NCBI RefSeq assembly: GCF_039544005.1 | Contig: NZ_BAABKV010000001.1 | Span: forward strand, 7,812,001 to 7,876,000 | Length of the DNA: 64,000 nucleotides | Source: Kitasatospora paranensis | GTDB lineage: Bacteria; Actinomycetota; Actinomycetes; Streptomycetales; Streptomycetaceae | Reading direction: 5' to 3' | Part shown: positions 19,050 through 27,976 of the stretch, one piece after another | Layout of the letters: the number at the start of each line of letters is the position of its first letter | Position numbering within the stretch: the stretch's first letter is position 1 | The notes under the pieces: generated by a model | Told to the model about the DNA's origin: nothing | The model's input: only the letters and a program-made list of their open reading frames with translations | The model's database searches: none | Translations under genes and position numbers: made by a program

Positions 19050-19154
19050 GCCCGCACTATGAGCGGACGAACCGTCGGAAACGGCACGCAACACTCCGCC
19101 GACTCCTCCGTTCGGAGCACCGCACCGCGTCCTGCTCCGGCCGTCGGGGACCCG

Positions 19155-19418
19155 TCAGTCGGCCGGTGCGATCAGCCGCCCGGTGGCGGCCGCGTACACC
19201 GACAGCGCCTCGGTCGGGCACAGCTCGGCGGCCTGTGTCAGCGCCGGCGCCGCCTCGCCCGGAGTGGCGCCCGCCGGGTGGCGCGGACGCGCCCGCCCGT
19301 CCGCGCCGAGCTCCAGCGCGCCGGGCGCGGCGGCCGCGCACTGCCCCGAACCCACGCACCGCAGCCGGTCCACCCGGACGTCCAGACCCTGCGCGCCCGC
19401 CGCGGCGCCGGCCGTCAC
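19155..19418 (-). CDS. Ferredoxin, [3Fe-4S] type, P450 partner
   Basis: 87-residue electron carrier for the adjacent P450. The GTG at 19418 overlaps the P450 stop by four bases, so the pair is co-translated. The cluster ligands are visible in RCVGSGQCAAAAPG and ELCPTEAL, giving the three-Cys arrangement of actinomycete P450 ferredoxins, which usually run 62-90 residues. It presumably receives electrons from a ferredoxin reductase encoded elsewhere. Confidence 0.9.
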   Translation of the reverse strand: MTAGAAAGAQGLDVRVDRLRCVGSGQCAAAAPGALELGADGRARPRHPAGATPGEAAPALTQAAELCPTEALSVYAAATGRLIAPAD

Positions 19419-20626
19419 CAGGCCACCGCCAGCCGCAGCGGACTGCGGGTGAGCAGGCCCTGCCGCCAGGCGATCGCCTCGACCGGCTCCACCAGCCGCA
19501 GCCCCGGGAACCGCGCCGCCAGCCGGTGCAGGCCCAGCTCCAGCTCCATCCGGGCCAGCCAGGCGCCCAGGCAGTGGTGCGGCCCCGCGCCGAAGGTCAG
19601 GCTCGGCGTCGGCAGCGGCTCGAACAGCTCCAGGTGTTCCGGGTACACCGCCGGGTCGTGGTTGGCGGAGCGGGTGTCGGCGGCGACCACGCTGCCGGCC
19701 GGGATCAGCACCCCGCCGATCTCGACGTCCTCGACGGCCCGGCGCAGCTGGCCCGGCAGCGTCGTGTTGTCGCCCAGCGGCACCGCCCGCAGCAGCTGCT
19801 CGGCGGCGGCCGCCGCCTGCTCCTCGCCCTCGGCGATGCGCGCCCAGGCGGCGCCGTCGTCCGCCCCCAGCAGGTAGACCAAGGCGTTGCCGAGGGTGGT
19901 CATCGTGGTCTCGTGGCCGGCGACGACCAGTCCGCAGACCAGCGAGGTGAGCTGCCGCTCGTCGACGCCGCCCGTCCGGTCGGCCGCCTCGACCAGGCTG
20001 CTCACCAGGTCCTCGCCCGGGTTCTTGCGCCGTTCCACCACCAGGCGGTGGCCGAACTCCCCGAACTCCTGCATGGCCAGGCCGATCTCCTCCGCGGTGT
20101 ACGCGGTGGCCGACAGCGCGTGGTCGCTCCAGTGGCCGAGCCGCTCCAGGTCGAGGCCTTCGAGGCCCATCAGCCTGCTGATCACCGCCACCGGCAGCGG
20201 GCGGCTGAACGCGGCGACCACGTCCGTGGGCGAGCCCTCGGCCGCGAGCCCGTCCAGCAGCCCGTCCACCACCGAGGCGACCCACGGCCGCCAGCGGGCG
20301 ATCGCGCGCGGGGTGAAGGCCCGCTGCACCGTGCGGCGCAGCCGCTGGTGCTCCTCGCCGTCGAGGTTGAGCAGGGTGTCGGGATCGTCCAGCAGGTTGG
20401 GCACCAGCGTCACCGGGGGCGCCCCGGGCGCGTACAGCGCCGACCGGTTGATCCGCGGGTCGGTCAGCACCTGCCGGACGTCCGGGTGGCGGGTCACCAG
20501 CCAGACGGGCGTGCCGGTGGGGAGTGCGGCCAGGCGCGGCGGGCCCGGTTCGGCGTGGCGCAGGCAGTGCAGCGGGACGAGCCCGGGTGCGTCGGCTGCG
20601 TCGGGTGCCTGGTGTGCGGTGGTCAT
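19415..20626 (-). CDS. Cytochrome P450
   Basis: 403-residue soluble bacterial P450 monooxygenase. The ATG at 20626 follows AGGAGGACGG. Recognisable elements are the I-helix oxygen groove AGHETTMTTLG, the ExxR motif in EQLLRAVP, and the heme loop FGAGPHHCLGAWLARMEL with its proximal Cys. It resembles CYP105/107-type enzymes of streptomycetes. The substrate is unknown. No biosynthetic genes are adjacent, so it looks like a stand-alone catabolic or detoxifying P450 with its own ferredoxin. Confidence 0.93.
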   Translation of the reverse strand: MTTAHQAPDAADAPGLVPLHCLRHAEPGPPRLAALPTGTPVWLVTRHPDVRQVLTDPRINRSALYAPGAPPVTLVPNLLDDPDTLLNLDGEEHQRLRRTVQRAFTPRAIARWRPWVASVVDGLLDGLAAEGSPTDVVAAFSRPLPVAVISRLMGLEGLDLERLGHWSDHALSATAYTAEEIGLAMQEFGEFGHRLVVERRKNPGEDLVSSLVEAADRTGGVDERQLTSLVCGLVVAGHETTMTTLGNALVYLLGADDGAAWARIAEGEEQAAAAAEQLLRAVPLGDNTTLPGQLRRAVEDVEIGGVLIPAGSVVAADTRSANHDPAVYPEHLELFEPLPTPSLTFGAGPHHCLGAWLARMELELGLHRLAARFPGLRLVEPVEAIAWRQGLLTRSPLRLAVAW

Positions 20627-20779
20627 CCGTCCTCCTGGCGTCGGTGGTCCGGCGTGCGGGCCGGGGCGGGCGCCGCCGTGTACGCGACGGTGCCCGCACC
20701 CGACCGTACGTGCGCTCCGGGCTCGCAGAAAGGACGCGAAATCAGCCAACCGGCGCGGCCGGCAGGCGTGTTCGACCGG

Positions 20780-22225
20780 TCAGACCCCCGTCTCGGCGGG
20801 CAGCCGGCCGGCCCGCACGGCGGCCAGCAGCGCCGCGTGGTCGGCCTCGCTGCGGTCCGCGTAGGCGACCGCGAACGCCGCCATCGCCTCGTCCAGCTCC
20901 TCGCTCCGCCCGCAGTACCCGGCGATCTCCGCGGCGTCCGCGGTGTGCGAGTGCGCCCGGGCCAGCAGCGCGCCGGTGAGCCGGCCGTAGTCGTCGAGCT
21001 GCTCGGGCCGCAGCGCCGCCGGGTCCACGCTGCCCTTGCGGTTGCGGAACTGCCGTACCTGGTAGGGCAGTCCGTCCACCGTCGTCCAGCCCATCAGGAC
21101 ATCGCTGACCACCTGGATGCGGCGCTGCCCGAGCACCACGCGCTGCCCCTCGTGCATCGGCGCGCCGCCCACCGGGAAGCCCGCCCGGACGAGGTGCGGC
21201 AGCAGGACGGACGGCCGGGCCTCCTTCACCTGCAGCACCAGCGGCTGCTCCCGGCGGTCCGTCAGCAGCACCACGTACGCCCGGGTGCCGACGCTGCCCG
21301 TCCCGACGATCCGGAACGCCACGTCCTGCACGCTGTACCGGGCCAGCAGCGGCCGCAACTCCGGTGCCACGCTGTCCAGATATCCCGCGAGCGAGCCGGC
21401 CACCGCGGTCGCCTCCGGCTCCGTCACCTCGCTGAGCACCGGGGGCGCCGCGGTGAACCGCCACCCGCCCTCCTCGTCACGGACGGTGGACTTCGCCGCG
21501 AACCGCGCACTGGTGTTGCGCAGCGCCTTCTCGCCCACCGACGCCAGCACGTCGGCCAGTTCGTGCGCATCCGCGAAGGCCACCAGGTGGTCGTCGGCGA
21601 TCGCGTTCCAGGCGTCCAGCGCCGACAGCTTCGCCAGCCGGCGCATCGTCCGCCGGTAGGACGCCGCGGCGTCGAACGCGGCCTGCCGGCACACGTCCTC
21701 GCCCGCACCGGCCTGCCGGCCCGCCAGCACCAGGCTCGCCACCAGGCGCTTCAGATCCCACTCCCAGGGCCCGGGCACGGTCTCGTCGAAGTCGTTGATG
21801 TCGATCACCAGCCGGCCCCGGGCGTCGCCGTAGAGGCCGAAGTTGGCCGCATGCGCGTCACCGCACAGCTGCGCCGCCACCCCGGAGGCCGGGGTGACCG
21901 CCAGGTCGCAGGCCATCAGCCCGGCCGACCCGCGCAGGAAGGCGAACGGCGACGCCGCCATTCTGCCCACCCGTATCGGCACCAGGTGCGTGAGCCGCCC
22001 CAGGTTCGCCTCCGCCACCGCGTCGGCCACCTCGGGCCGATCCACCGGCAGCTCGAACCGGCCGTGCGCGGCGCGCGGCGCCTTCTCCCGCAGCGCCTTG
22101 CCGCGCCGCTTGCCGTCCCCCTGCGGCGGCCAGGGCGCGAACCCCGCCACCGTGTGCCGTCCGTCCGCCCCGCCCGTCGCCTGCCCGTCCGCCCCGCCCG
22201 TCGCCTGCCCGGCCATCCCCACCAC
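20780..22225 (-). CDS. DUF2252 family protein
   Basis: 481-residue soluble protein of the DUF2252 family, which has a kinase-like (aminoglycoside phosphotransferase-related) core but no proven function. Typical segments are RFELPVDRPEV, CGDAHAANFGLYG, INDFDETVPGPWEWDLKRLVAS and the C-terminal region YQVRQFRNRKGSVDP. The GDAH-N and DFDE motifs sit where kinases carry the catalytic loop and metal-binding Asp. GTG 22225 follows GGGAGGG; an ATG three codons later is possible. The first ~15 residues are encoded by a 24-bp tandem repeat. Confidence 0.88.
   Translation of the reverse strand: MVGMAGQATGGADGQATGGADGRHTVAGFAPWPPQGDGKRRGKALREKAPRAAHGRFELPVDRPEVADAVAEANLGRLTHLVPIRVGRMAASPFAFLRGSAGLMACDLAVTPASGVAAQLCGDAHAANFGLYGDARGRLVIDINDFDETVPGPWEWDLKRLVASLVLAGRQAGAGEDVCRQAAFDAAASYRRTMRRLAKLSALDAWNAIADDHLVAFADAHELADVLASVGEKALRNTSARFAAKSTVRDEEGGWRFTAAPPVLSEVTEPEATAVAGSLAGYLDSVAPELRPLLARYSVQDVAFRIVGTGSVGTRAYVVLLTDRREQPLVLQVKEARPSVLLPHLVRAGFPVGGAPMHEGQRVVLGQRRIQVVSDVLMGWTTVDGLPYQVRQFRNRKGSVDPAALRPEQLDDYGRLTGALLARAHSHTADAAEIAGYCGRSEELDEAMAAFAVAYADRSEADHAALLAAVRAGRLPAETGV
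22164..22211. repeat. 24-bp perfect tandem repeat in DUF2252 N-terminus
   Basis: Two identical in-frame 24-bp units (22164-22187 and 22188-22211) encode a repeated octapeptide QATGGADG-like stretch right after the start codon. The unit length is a multiple of three, so copy-number change would keep the frame. Confidence 0.85.
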
Positions 22226-22338
22226 GGACCCTCCCGTTCCTCTCCGCTCCGGACACCGACGCTGCTCCGGAGGCTGTTGCAGCGTCGAACGCTACCGGCA
22301 GCCCGATCCCGGTGGACAGCGCGGTCGGGGGCGGCCCG

Positions 22339-22344
22339 TAGCAT
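22339..22344 (+). promoter_or_regulatory. Possible -10 element of a leaderless transcript
   Basis: TAGCAT ends seven bases before the ATG at 22352, and no ribosome-binding sequence lies between them. A good -35 at the right distance is not evident (TGGACA at 22313 is 20 bp away). Confidence 0.35.
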
Positions 22345-22351
22345 TCGCGGT

Positions 22352-22753
22352 ATGGCTCACGACCTCCACGCGCTGGACGACCCCTACCTCGCCTTCTGGC
22401 GCGAGTACCAGCTCTGCACGCTCACCACGCTGCGTGCCGACGGCACCCCGCACGTCGTCCCGGTCGGCGCCACCTTCGACCCGGCCACGCTGACCGCGCG
22501 GGTGATCAGCAGCCGGACGAGCCGCAAGGTGCGCAACGTGCTGGCGGCGGGGGAGGCCGGCGCCCGGGTCGCGCTCTGCCAGGTCGACCGGGCCCGCTGG
22601 GCAACGCTGGAGGGCCTGGCCCGGGTCAGCGACGAGCCGGCGGCGGTGGCGGACGCGGTGCGGCGCTATGCCGAGCGCTATCGGCAGCCGCGCGAGAACC
22701 CGGACCGCGTGGTGATCGAGATCGCCGTCGACCGGGCGCTCGGCCGGGCCTGA
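22352..22753 (+). CDS. PPOX-class (split-barrel, F420/FMN-dependent) protein
   Basis: 133-residue split beta-barrel protein of the pyridoxamine-phosphate-oxidase-like family, whose actinobacterial members often bind F420 or FMN. It begins MAHDLHALDDPYLAFWREYQLCTLTTLRADGTPHVVPVG, the usual opening of the PPOX-class TIGR-type proteins. SSRTSRKVRNVLAAG and ARWATLEGLARV supply the cofactor-side strands. The start has no Shine-Dalgarno sequence and may be leaderless. The substrate is unknown. It diverges from the DUF2252 gene. Confidence 0.85.
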   Translation: MAHDLHALDDPYLAFWREYQLCTLTTLRADGTPHVVPVGATFDPATLTARVISSRTSRKVRNVLAAGEAGARVALCQVDRARWATLEGLARVSDEPAAVADAVRRYAERYRQPRENPDRVVIEIAVDRALGRA

Positions 22754-22792
22754 CCGCGCAGCGCCCGGCAGCCGGCCGCCGACCGGTCGAGG

Positions 22793-22813
22793 CCGGGTGC
22801 CGGGTGCCGGGTG
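22793..22813. repeat. 7-bp x 3 tandem repeat
   Basis: CCGGGTG is repeated three times in the short gap between the convergent PPOX and metalloprotease genes. No function is evident. Confidence 0.7.
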
Positions 22814-22822
22814 CCCCGCCGG

Positions 22823-24453
22823 TCAGCTCACCGCCACCGCCGACCAGGCCGCCGCCACCGCCGCGTACTCGGCCGAGCCGGTGCCGTAAAGGTCGGCGGC
22901 GGCCTTGAGGGTCGCCGTCCGGGCTCCGGCGTAGTTCGTCGACGAGGTCATGTAGACCGTCAGGGCCCGGTACCAGATCCGGCCCAGCGCGTCCCGGCCG
23001 ATCCCGGTGACCGTCGACCCGTTGCAGGTCGGGCTGTTGTACGACACCCCGTTGACCACCTTGGCGCCGCTGCCCTCGGCGAGCAGGTACGCGAAGTGGT
23101 TGGCGACGCCGGACGAGTAGTGCACGTCGAGGCTGCCGACCCCGGAGCTCCAGCAGTCCGCCGACTTGGTGTCCTTCGACGGCTGGTCCATGAAGCGCAG
23201 CGCCGCCTTGCCGAAGCCCGGCTTCACGATCTGCTCGCCGATCAGGTAGTCGCCCGGGTCGGCGGGGTTCGCGGCGTACCACTCCACGAGGGTGCCCATG
23301 ATGTCCGAGGTGGCCTCGTTCAGGCCGCCGGACTCGCCCGAGTAGGTGAGCTTGGCGGTGCGTGAGGTGACGCCGTGCGACATCTCGTGGCCGGCGACGT
23401 CCAGCGACACCAGCGGGCCGAACGTCGAGCCGTCGCCGTCCCCGTACGTCATGCAGAAGCAGCTGTCCTGCCAGAAGGCGTTGTTGTAGGCGCTGCCGTA
23501 GTGGACCCGGTTGTACGAGCCCTTTCCGTCCCCGGCGATGCCCGAACGCCCGTGCACGTTCTTGTAGTAGTCCCAGGTCACGTCGGTGCCGTACTGGGCG
23601 TCGACGGCCGCGCTGGCCCGGTCCGCGGTGGTCCCGGTGCCCCAGTGGTTGTCGGCGTCGGTGAACAGCGTGGCGGGTGCCCGGCTGAAGCAGATCGAGC
23701 CGAGGCACAGGTCGGTCTTGTTGGCCGCGTCCCCGGTGTAGGTGTTGCCCCGCCCCGGATCCTTCAGCTGGTAGGTACCGCCGGAGGCGGTCGTCTCCAG
23801 CGGGACGGTTCCGCCGTACAGCGAGGCGCCGTCGCCCGCGGCCGTCTCCAGCGCATCCCAGGTGTCGATCCGGGCCCCGGTGCGGGCGTCGGCGAGCACC
23901 GTCCGGGCGACCGGGTTACCGAGGTAGTCGGTGCCGGCGACGGTGGTCTGCCAGGCGAGGCGCGGTGCGCCGTGCAGCGCGTCCACCACCAGCTGCGGCT
24001 GTGCGCCGGGACGGACGCTGGTGCGGCCGGGCAGTGCGCCGGCCAGTGCGGCCTCGGCCTGCGCGGCCGCCGCCGAGGCGGGGACGGACGGCGTGGTGCC
24101 GTCCACCGCGAGTCGAGCCGTCGAGGCGCGGTCGGCGCCCCGGTAGGAGCCGTCCGCGGAGAGGTGGACGACGAGGTCGCCGCCGAGGACCGGCAGCCCG
24201 GCGTAACTGCGGTCGAAGCGGACGTGGCGGACGCCGTCGGCGTCCACCACCACGTCGCGGACGGCGTGCGTCTGCCGGTCGGTCACGCCGAGCCGGTCGG
24301 CGTGCGCGCCGAGGGCGGCCTCGGCCTGCGCGATCGCGACGGCGACCGGGGAGCCGTCCGCCCGGCCGCACCGGCGGGGGTGGCGGCGGACACCAGCGCA
24401 CCCGCGACGACGGTGGCGGCGGTGGCAGCGGCGAGGGTAGGGGGAATGCGCAT
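22823..24453 (-). CDS. Secreted M4 (thermolysin-like) metalloprotease with propeptide (one frame break)
   Basis: Extracellular zinc protease of about 543 residues. The ATG at 24453 follows GAGGAGC. The signal peptide MRIPPTLAAATAATVVAGAL joins the propeptide only if one base is added at the C3 run 24361-24363 (GAAGADGSPVAVAIAQAEA). The FTP/PepSY propeptide covers residues about 35-200. The catalytic domain shows VAGHEMSHGVT (zinc ligands and catalytic Glu), GGLNEATSDIMG (third ligand), and HYSSGVANHFAYLLAEG with the active-site His. It ends without an extra C-terminal domain. It probably degrades extracellular protein. Confidence 0.9.
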
Positions 24454-24637
24454 CGTGCTCCTCGGGTGAGGGGGACGGACCGCCGCGCGACGCGGGGCCC
24501 TGGAGCATGGCGCTGAACCTGAAGGGGGATCACGGCGGTGACGAGGACCCGCCGGAGTACGTTGTTTTACATGTGCAGGACAGCATTCGTCCAGAGTGCG
24601 AACCACCGGCGGCGCAGCCACCGCGCCCGATGACCGC

Positions 24638-25507
24638 TCAGAACTCCCCGGCCACCGGCACGGCGGACTCCGGCCGCTCCCGGTACGCGGACGGCGTGCA
24701 CCCCAGCCGCGCCCGGAACCGGTTGCTCAGATGCGCCTGGTCGGCGAAGCCCGCCGCGGCCGCGATCTCCCCGAACGGCAGGGCCGTCCGCCGCGCGAGC
24801 TGGGCGGCCCGGGCCAGCCGCGCCCGCCCCAGCTCGGCCTGGAAGGACGTCCCCGCGGCGGCCAGTTCGCGCTGCAGGCTGCGCGGTGAGGCGTGCAGCC
24901 GGGCGGCCGCGCCGGCCAGCCGCCAGCCCGCGGCGGGCTCCGTCCGGATGACCGCGTCCAGCCGCTCCCGCACCCCGGCCGGTCGCGGCCGCAGCGCACC
25001 GCCGACCGGTTCCAGGCACCAGCCCGGCAGCGGCCCGCCGCCCGGGCCGAGCAACTCCGGCCGGGCGGTCGGGCCCGCCAGGCGCAGCCGCAGCCGGGCG
25101 CCGGTCGCTGCCGCCGCCTCGACGTGCAGCGCGCACACGAAGAGCGACTCCGCGCGGCTCGGCCGGCCGGCCAGCTCCGGCAGGTGACGGACGGCCAGTC
25201 CGCCGCCCGCGGGCACCGCAACCGTGCGGTGCCCGACGTGCAGCCACGGCTCCGTCCGCCCGGCGGCGGCCAGCAGCGCCGCCGGATCGTCCGGGCCGGC
25301 GTTCGGCAGCAGCGGTGCGACCAGGCGTCCGGCGGCGTCCCGGAGCCCCGGCCAGCCGGCCCGCGCCCGGAGCGCGGCCAGCAGTCGGGCGTGCAGCTCC
25401 TCGGGCACCCCGGCCCCGGCCGTGACCAGCGCGGCCGCCCGGTCGGCCGGGGCACCGGCCGGCCCGCTCACCGCCGCGGACAGCGAGGCGAGCACCGCCG
25501 CGGTCAT
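24638..25507 (-). CDS. AraC-family transcriptional regulator
   Basis: 289-residue regulator. The C-terminal AraC DNA-binding domain (residues about 190-280) carries two helix-turn-helices: GWRLAGAAARLHASPRSLQRELAAAGTSF and LPFGEIAAAAGFADQAHLSNRFRARLGCTPSAYR. The N-terminal ~180 residues resemble the ligand region of OruR/ArgR-like members. It diverges from a short-chain dehydrogenase across a 95-bp gap and is therefore its likely controller. The effector is unknown. Confidence 0.88.
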   Translation of the reverse strand: MTAAVLASLSAAVSGPAGAPADRAAALVTAGAGVPEELHARLLAALRARAGWPGLRDAAGRLVAPLLPNAGPDDPAALLAAAGRTEPWLHVGHRTVAVPAGGGLAVRHLPELAGRPSRAESLFVCALHVEAAAATGARLRLRLAGPTARPELLGPGGGPLPGWCLEPVGGALRPRPAGVRERLDAVIRTEPAAGWRLAGAAARLHASPRSLQRELAAAGTSFQAELGRARLARAAQLARRTALPFGEIAAAAGFADQAHLSNRFRARLGCTPSAYRERPESAVPVAGEF

Positions 25508-25602
25508 TGCGGGGGTGCACCGTCCGGCCCGGCCCGGTGTCGCGGTGGAACATGGCGCGATCGTACAAGTGCCCGGCCCGGGGCCCGGGCCAGCATGGGC
25601 CC

Positions 25603-26346
25603 ATGGACCTCAGCACCACACGCATCCTGGTCACCGGCGGCACCAGCGGTGTCGGCCGGGCCCTCGTCACGGCCCTCACCGAGCGCGGCGCCGCCGTCGC
25701 CACCTGCGGACGCACCGCCGTGCCCGGCCCGGACGGGCACGGCGGGCCCGTCCTGTTCACCGCGGACCTCGCCCGCCCCGGCGAGGCCGCCCGGCTGGTC
25801 GGACGCGCCGCCGAGCGGCTCGGCGGGCTCGACGCCGTCGTCGCCAACGCCGGTGTGCAGCGCGCGATCCCGCTCACCGACGGCACCGGGCCCGGCCTCC
25901 TCGACGTGATCCGGGACGAGTTCGCGGTCAACCTCACCTCGGTCGCCGAGCTCGCCGCCGCGGCCTGGCCGCACCTGGCCGCCGGCCCGCGGTCCGCGTT
26001 CGTCGCCGTCACCTCGGGCCTCGCCTACGCCCCCAAGCGCAGTGCCCCCGTCTACTGCGCGGCCAAGGCCGGCCTGCACACCCTCCTCGACACACTCCGC
26101 TACCAGGCCGAGGCCGCGACGCCGCAGGTGCGCGTCCAGAAGATCGTGCTGCCGCTGGTGGACACCGCGATGACGGCCGGACGCGAGGGGCCGGCCCGCA
26201 AGATCCCGGCCGAGGACGCCGCCGCCGCGATCGTCCGGGCCCTGCGGACGGGCCGCGCGGTCACCCCGGTCGGCGCCGCCCGCACCCTGCTCGCGCTCCA
26301 CCGCCTCAGCCCGGCCGCGGCCCGCCGCGTCATGCGCGACGCCTGA
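25603..26346 (+). CDS. Short-chain dehydrogenase/reductase (SDR)
   Basis: 247-residue classical SDR oxidoreductase. TGGTSGVGRALVTAL is the dinucleotide-binding glycine motif, VVANAGVQ the structural NAG motif, and the catalytic Ser-Tyr-Lys lies in VTSGLAYAPKRSAPVYCAAKAG. It resembles DltE-type reductases. The ATG at 25603 is preceded by CAGCAT-GGGCCC and no clear ribosome site. It is divergently arranged with the AraC regulator, which suggests control by it. The substrate is unknown. Confidence 0.88.
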   Translation: MDLSTTRILVTGGTSGVGRALVTALTERGAAVATCGRTAVPGPDGHGGPVLFTADLARPGEAARLVGRAAERLGGLDAVVANAGVQRAIPLTDGTGPGLLDVIRDEFAVNLTSVAELAAAAWPHLAAGPRSAFVAVTSGLAYAPKRSAPVYCAAKAGLHTLLDTLRYQAEAATPQVRVQKIVLPLVDTAMTAGREGPARKIPAEDAAAAIVRALRTGRAVTPVGAARTLLALHRLSPAAARRVMRDA

Positions 26347-26376
26347 CCGGACGCCACCGTGCCGCGCCCGCCCCGC

Positions 26377-26883
26377 TCAGCCGCCGACCGGCCCCAGGTA
26401 CAGGTACTCGGCGCGGCCCGAGCGGCGGGCGCCGTCCACCGACTCGACGAACCGCAGCCGGCGCGGCGTCAGCTCGGCGGCCCACTCCGCCAGGCCCTGC
26501 ACCTTGAAACCGGTGTGCTCCGCCGGGTCGACCCGGACGGAGGCCAGCGCCTCGGCGTCCAGCGAACCGCCGTCGAACACGAAGCCGATCTTGAAGGGCA
26601 GCTCGCCCACCGGCGGTGCGAACATCACCGTGAGCAGCCGGCCCGGCTCCTCCGGGAGGCTCAGCCCGGTCTCCTCCCAGGTCTCGCGCCGCGCACACCC
26701 CCACGGGTCCTCACCGAAGTCGAGGTTTCCGCCGGGCAGCTGCCACAGCTCCGGGTCGTACACCGAGCGCAGCATCAGCGGCCGCCCGGCCCCGTCGGTG
26801 AGATGGGCCGCGGCGAAGACCGTGCCGTGCGGGAGCGTCCGGACGAACTCCGCGGTCGGCAGCATCTCCACGGCAGCCCCCAT
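26377..26883 (-). CDS. NUDIX hydrolase
   Basis: 168-residue pyrophosphohydrolase. The NUDIX box is complete: GNLDFGEDPWGCARRETWEETGL with Gx5E, REtWEE and metal-binding glutamates. The flanking strands WQLPGGNLDFGE and FKIGFVFDGG are typical of the nucleoside-diphosphate-X group. It begins 14 bases after the stop of the Gfo/Idh/MocA gene, so the two are probably one operon. The substrate is unknown. Confidence 0.9.
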   Translation of the reverse strand: MGAAVEMLPTAEFVRTLPHGTVFAAAHLTDGAGRPLMLRSVYDPELWQLPGGNLDFGEDPWGCARRETWEETGLSLPEEPGRLLTVMFAPPVGELPFKIGFVFDGGSLDAEALASVRVDPAEHTGFKVQGLAEWAAELTPRRLRFVESVDGARRSGRAEYLYLGPVGG

Positions 26884-26897
26884 CCCGGCCGGGACTG

Positions 26898-27896
26898 TCA
26901 GTCGCCGGGGTACCGCACCCCGATCCTCTCCCGGACCGCGTCCAGCGTACGCATCACCGCGAGCGAGCCGTCCAGCGGCACCAGCGGGGACTCCGTCAGC
27001 CCCGCGCGCAGGCAGCGCACCACCTCCGCCGCCTCCGGCCCGTACCCGTGGCCGACGCGCGGCGCCGCCCGGAAGACCTCCGGCTCACGGCCGTCCCGGT
27101 GCAGCACGAAACCGTCCGGGTGGAAGAAGTCCCGGTCCAGCTCGATCCGCCCGGCCGCGCCCTGGATGCTCGCCCGCTGGCCGCTCTGCGCCACCAGCGA
27201 GCAGCCCAGCAGCGCCGTCGCCCCGCTCGCGTACCCCAGCACCACCGCCGTGTTGGCGTCCACCCCCTGCGGGGTCAGCGAGGCCACCGCCTGCACCGAC
27301 TCCGGCTCACCGAGCAGCAGGTGCGCGAAGGACACCGGGTACACGCCCAGGTCCAGCAGCGCGCCGCCGCCCGCCGCCGGATCCCACAGCCGGTGCGCCG
27401 GATCGAAGGCCGCGGGGAAGCCGAAGTCCGCCTGTACGACCCGGACCTCGCCGATCGCCCCGTCCGCCACCAGCTCGGTGATCCGGCGCACCGTGGGGTC
27501 CAGGTACGTCCACATCGCCTCCATCAGGAACAGCCCCCGCTTGCGGGCCAGCGCGACCAGCTCCGCGGTCTGCCCGGTGTTCAGCGTGAACGGCTTCTCG
27601 CACAGCACCGCCTTGCCCGCGTCCAGCAGGAGCTCCGTCGCGGCGTGGTGCTGGGCGTGCGGCGTGGCCACGTACACCACGTCCACGTCGGCGTCCGCCG
27701 CCAGCGCCCGCCAGTCGCCGTACGCGCGCGGCACTCCGAAGCGCCCCGCGAACGCCTGCGCGGAGGCGTCCGTCCGGGAGGCGACGGCGAGCACCTCGGC
27801 GCCCTCCACCGCCAGCAGGTCCTCGGTGAACGAGGCGGCGATGCCGCCGGTCGCCAGGATTCCCCAGCGGATCGGGCGGTCGGTCACGGGCTCCAT
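26898..27896 (-). CDS. Gfo/Idh/MocA family oxidoreductase
   Basis: 332-residue NAD(P)-dependent sugar or diol dehydrogenase. The ATG at 27896 follows GAGGAGC. The N-terminal Rossmann fold (WGILATGGIAASFTEDLL) is followed by the family's CEKPFTLN motif with the catalytic-region Lys. The C-terminal substrate domain includes LLDLGVYPVSFAHLLLG, close to the trans-dihydrodiol/xylose dehydrogenase subgroup. It precedes the NUDIX gene in the same direction and sits beside the beta-glucan locus, so a sugar substrate is plausible but unproven. Confidence 0.9.
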   Translation of the reverse strand: MEPVTDRPIRWGILATGGIAASFTEDLLAVEGAEVLAVASRTDASAQAFAGRFGVPRAYGDWRALAADADVDVVYVATPHAQHHAATELLLDAGKAVLCEKPFTLNTGQTAELVALARKRGLFLMEAMWTYLDPTVRRITELVADGAIGEVRVVQADFGFPAAFDPAHRLWDPAAGGGALLDLGVYPVSFAHLLLGEPESVQAVASLTPQGVDANTAVVLGYASGATALLGCSLVAQSGQRASIQGAAGRIELDRDFFHPDGFVLHRDGREPEVFRAAPRVGHGYGPEAAEVVRCLRAGLTESPLVPLDGSLAVMRTLDAVRERIGVRYPGD

Positions 27897-27976
27897 GCTG
27901 CTCCTCGGGGTCGGGGCCGGGCGGCGCCAGCGTAACCGCCCGGCCGCGCCACCCGGCCCCCGTGTCCGCTCTCCGG

